The position numbers were made by a program, and so were the translations under genes. From an uncultured Actinomycetes bacterium (GTDB lineage: Bacteria > Actinomycetota > Actinomycetes > Nanopelagicales > Nanopelagicaceae): a DNA stretch of 5,782 nucleotides. Location of the stretch: the NCBI GenBank assembly GCA_903907665.1, contig CAIVOW010000094.1:1-5782 (forward strand), written 5' to 3'. This document shows positions 4,663-5,782 of this stretch, piece after piece (the stretch's first letter is position 1; every line of letters starts with the position of its first letter). The notes under the pieces are model-generated. The model worked only from the letters and a program-made list of their open reading frames with translations, had not been told where the DNA came from and did not search any database.

Positions 4663-4668
4663 TGCCCC

Positions 4669-5595
4669 ATGAGTATCCAATCAAAAGCATTCGGCTTCGG
4701 CGTCGCCACCATTGCCGCAAATGGAGATGTGCTCGATACGTGGTATCCAACAGTGGGCCTTGGCGCGCTCGCCCAAGGGTCAAAGCCAGATCTCAGCACA
4801 TTTCTTGCAGCAGACTCCCTTCGCAATGTCACCAAGAAAGAAGTCGAATTAGAAATAGATATAACGGCTGCTCCACAAAGCGCTAGCGATGCTTACCTTC
4901 GGTTGCACTTACTTTCACACCGCTTCGTGAAACCGCACGGAATAAATTTAGATGGAATTTTTGGTTTACTTACAAATGTTGCATGGACTTCTGCCGGTCC
5001 ATGCTCGCTCGAGAATTTCAGCTCTACTCAACAACGGCTGCGCGCAGCTCACGGAAATCTAACTGTCTTTAGCGTAGATAAGTTTCCACGAATGGTGGAT
5101 TACGTTATTCCAGAAGGAATTCGAATTGCAGATGCAGACCGAGTACGACTTGGTGCACACCTTGCAGCTGGTACAACAATCATGCATGAAGGATTCGTCA
5201 ACTTCAATGCAGGAACGTTAGGTAAATCAATGGTGGAAGGCCGCATTAGTGCTGGTGTAATTGTTGGCGACGGTAGCGATATCGGTGGCGGGGCATCCAT
5301 TATGGGAACACTCAGTGGTGGTGGAAAAGAAGTTATCTCAATCGGAGAGCGATGCCTACTTGGCGCAAATTCCGGGCTTGGCATTTCACTTGGAAATGAC
5401 TGCGTCATTGAATCTGGTTTGTACATTACATCTGGATCCAAGGTGGCACTTCCTGATGGGTCTATCGTTAAGGCTAAAGAGCTTTCAGGGGCAAATAACC
5501 TTCTCTTCCGGCGCAATTCCCAAAGTGGCGCAATTGAAGCAACTCCAAAAACTGGAGTATGGGAAGGTTTAAATTCAATCCTTCACTCTAATTAG
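4669..5595 (+). CDS. dapD: 2,3,4,5-tetrahydropyridine-2,6-dicarboxylate N-succinyltransferase, actinobacterial type
   Basis: A 308-residue enzyme of the succinylase branch of lysine and meso-diaminopimelate synthesis; it transfers succinyl from succinyl-CoA to tetrahydrodipicolinate in the cytoplasm. The N-terminal domain (1-100) has the actinobacterial look (FGFGVATI, YPTVGLG). LTNVAWTSAGPC (101-112) is conserved. A left-handed beta-helix of hexapeptide repeats runs from about 148 to 260, with MHEGFVNFNAGTLG (172-185) and MVEGRIS (188-194), whose Glu190 matches the catalytic Glu of M. tuberculosis DapD. VGDGSDIGGGASIMGTLSGG and IGERCLLGANSGLGI continue the helix. Length is close to Rv1201c (about 317). 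The start is supported by the -10 six bases upstream. The 3' end overlaps the next, convergent gene by 8 bp. No other dap gene is in the window. Confidence 0.96.
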   Translation: MSIQSKAFGFGVATIAANGDVLDTWYPTVGLGALAQGSKPDLSTFLAADSLRNVTKKEVELEIDITAAPQSASDAYLRLHLLSHRFVKPHGINLDGIFGLLTNVAWTSAGPCSLENFSSTQQRLRAAHGNLTVFSVDKFPRMVDYVIPEGIRIADADRVRLGAHLAAGTTIMHEGFVNFNAGTLGKSMVEGRISAGVIVGDGSDIGGGASIMGTLSGGGKEVISIGERCLLGANSGLGISLGNDCVIESGLYITSGSKVALPDGSIVKAKELSGANNLLFRRNSQSGAIEATPKTGVWEGLNSILHSN

Positions 5596-5782
5596 TAATT
5601 TCAAACCACGATGCAGGAATAAGTAGCTTTGTTTTAAATACCCCGACCAGTAGCTGCGCTGTTGTACCCATACTGGAAGTTGCAGTCAGAGAAAGTGCGC
5701 TATTTGAAACTGTTCGCGAATCTATTCGCACGCTTACAACATCAGGCAAGCCAAAAGCTTTGGCCATATCTTTCTGACTAAT
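5588..5782 (-). CDS. C-terminal fragment of a probable SpoIID/LytB-domain cell-wall protein, partial
   Basis: The last 64 codons of a gene entering from the right edge; the stop TAG (5590-5588) lies inside the dapD 3' end, so the genes converge and overlap by 8 bp. The visible peptide begins ISQKDMAKAFGLPDVVSVRI, then a serine/threonine-rich strand region (LSLTATSSMGTTAQL), and ends VGVFKTKLLIPASWFEITN. The pattern of a small helix, strands and a final G-x-FKxxL-x-P-SWF resembles the end of the SpoIID/LytB domain of actinobacterial proteins (typically G-x-x-FR-x-x-LGL-x-StWF), which act on or activate enzymes acting on peptidoglycan outside the membrane. The match is from memory of one short region, so the family name is tentative; the coding frame itself is well supported by codon structure and position. 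Confidence 0.55.
   Translation of the reverse strand: MSQKDMAKAFGLPDVVSVRIDSRTVSNSALSLTATSSMGTTAQLLVGVFKTKLLIPASWFEITN

Noticed and set aside
4539..4835. 98-codon open frame on the minus strand crossing the LOG-dapD gap
   Set aside because: It covers the start regions of two well-supported genes and has no family resemblance.
5100..5516. 138-codon open frame on the minus strand
   Set aside because: It lies wholly inside dapD; its Pro/Ser-rich product is a shadow of the glycine-rich hexapeptide repeats on the other strand.
5590..5600. AATTA-G-TAATT palindrome at the dapD stop as a terminator
   Set aside because: The stem is only A-T pairs and lacks a GC core; it is probably a by-product of two stop codons in AT-rich DNA.

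Overview
The window reads as chromosomal DNA of a low-GC, streamlined actinobacterium. The evidence is an actinobacterial-type DapD, the small DUF3117 protein that is typical of Actinobacteria, an actinobacterial-style TatB, AT-leaning codon use and very tight gene packing. A freshwater acI / Nanopelagicales-type genome would fit, but that placement is inference. The longest stretch without a gene is 126 bp (3766-3891). I see no tRNA, rRNA, insertion sequence, CRISPR array or phage gene.

Layout. (1) 1-2735, minus strand, read right to left: an M17 leucyl aminopeptidase, an O-methyltransferase-like protein, TatB, and the start of an Mrp-type P-loop Fe-S carrier cut by the left edge. Two of the three junctions are ATGA stop/start overlaps (1227-1230 and 228-231). 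tatB may also have its own leaderless promoter. (2) 2756-3616, plus strand: an unusually short NhaA-type Na+/H+ antiporter, divergent from the aminopeptidase across only about 20-32 bp. (3) 3586-4623, minus strand: a LOG-family phosphoribohydrolase, then a 61-residue protein that is only a sigma-70 region-4-like helix-turn-helix, then DUF3117, whose 3' end overlaps the end of nhaA by 31 bp. (4) 4669-5595, plus strand: dapD of the lysine/diaminopimelate pathway, divergent from LOG. (5) 5588-5782, minus strand: the C-terminal end of a probable SpoIID/LytB-domain cell-wall protein, overlapping dapD by 8 bp.

From memory of M. tuberculosis, the order mrp - tatB - O-methyltransferase - DUF3117 - LOG - dapD matches Rv1229c - Rv1224 - Rv1220c - Rv1211 - Rv1205 - Rv1201c. 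The sigE-rseA-htrA genes that normally lie beside tatB are missing here, and an aminopeptidase/antiporter pair sits in the block. The genes are mostly housekeeping (diaminopimelate synthesis, Tat export, Fe-S assembly, peptide turnover, ion homeostasis) rather than one pathway.

Most notable: the shortened NhaA that keeps its ion-binding Asp/Asp-Asp/Lys residues, the stand-alone sigma region-4 protein, the methyltransferase that has lost its usual metal-binding acidic motif, several leaderless-type promoters (TANNNT 6-7 nt before a start codon), and three inverted repeats in or near regulatory positions. I found no clear multi-gene novel system such as a defence or mobile cassette.
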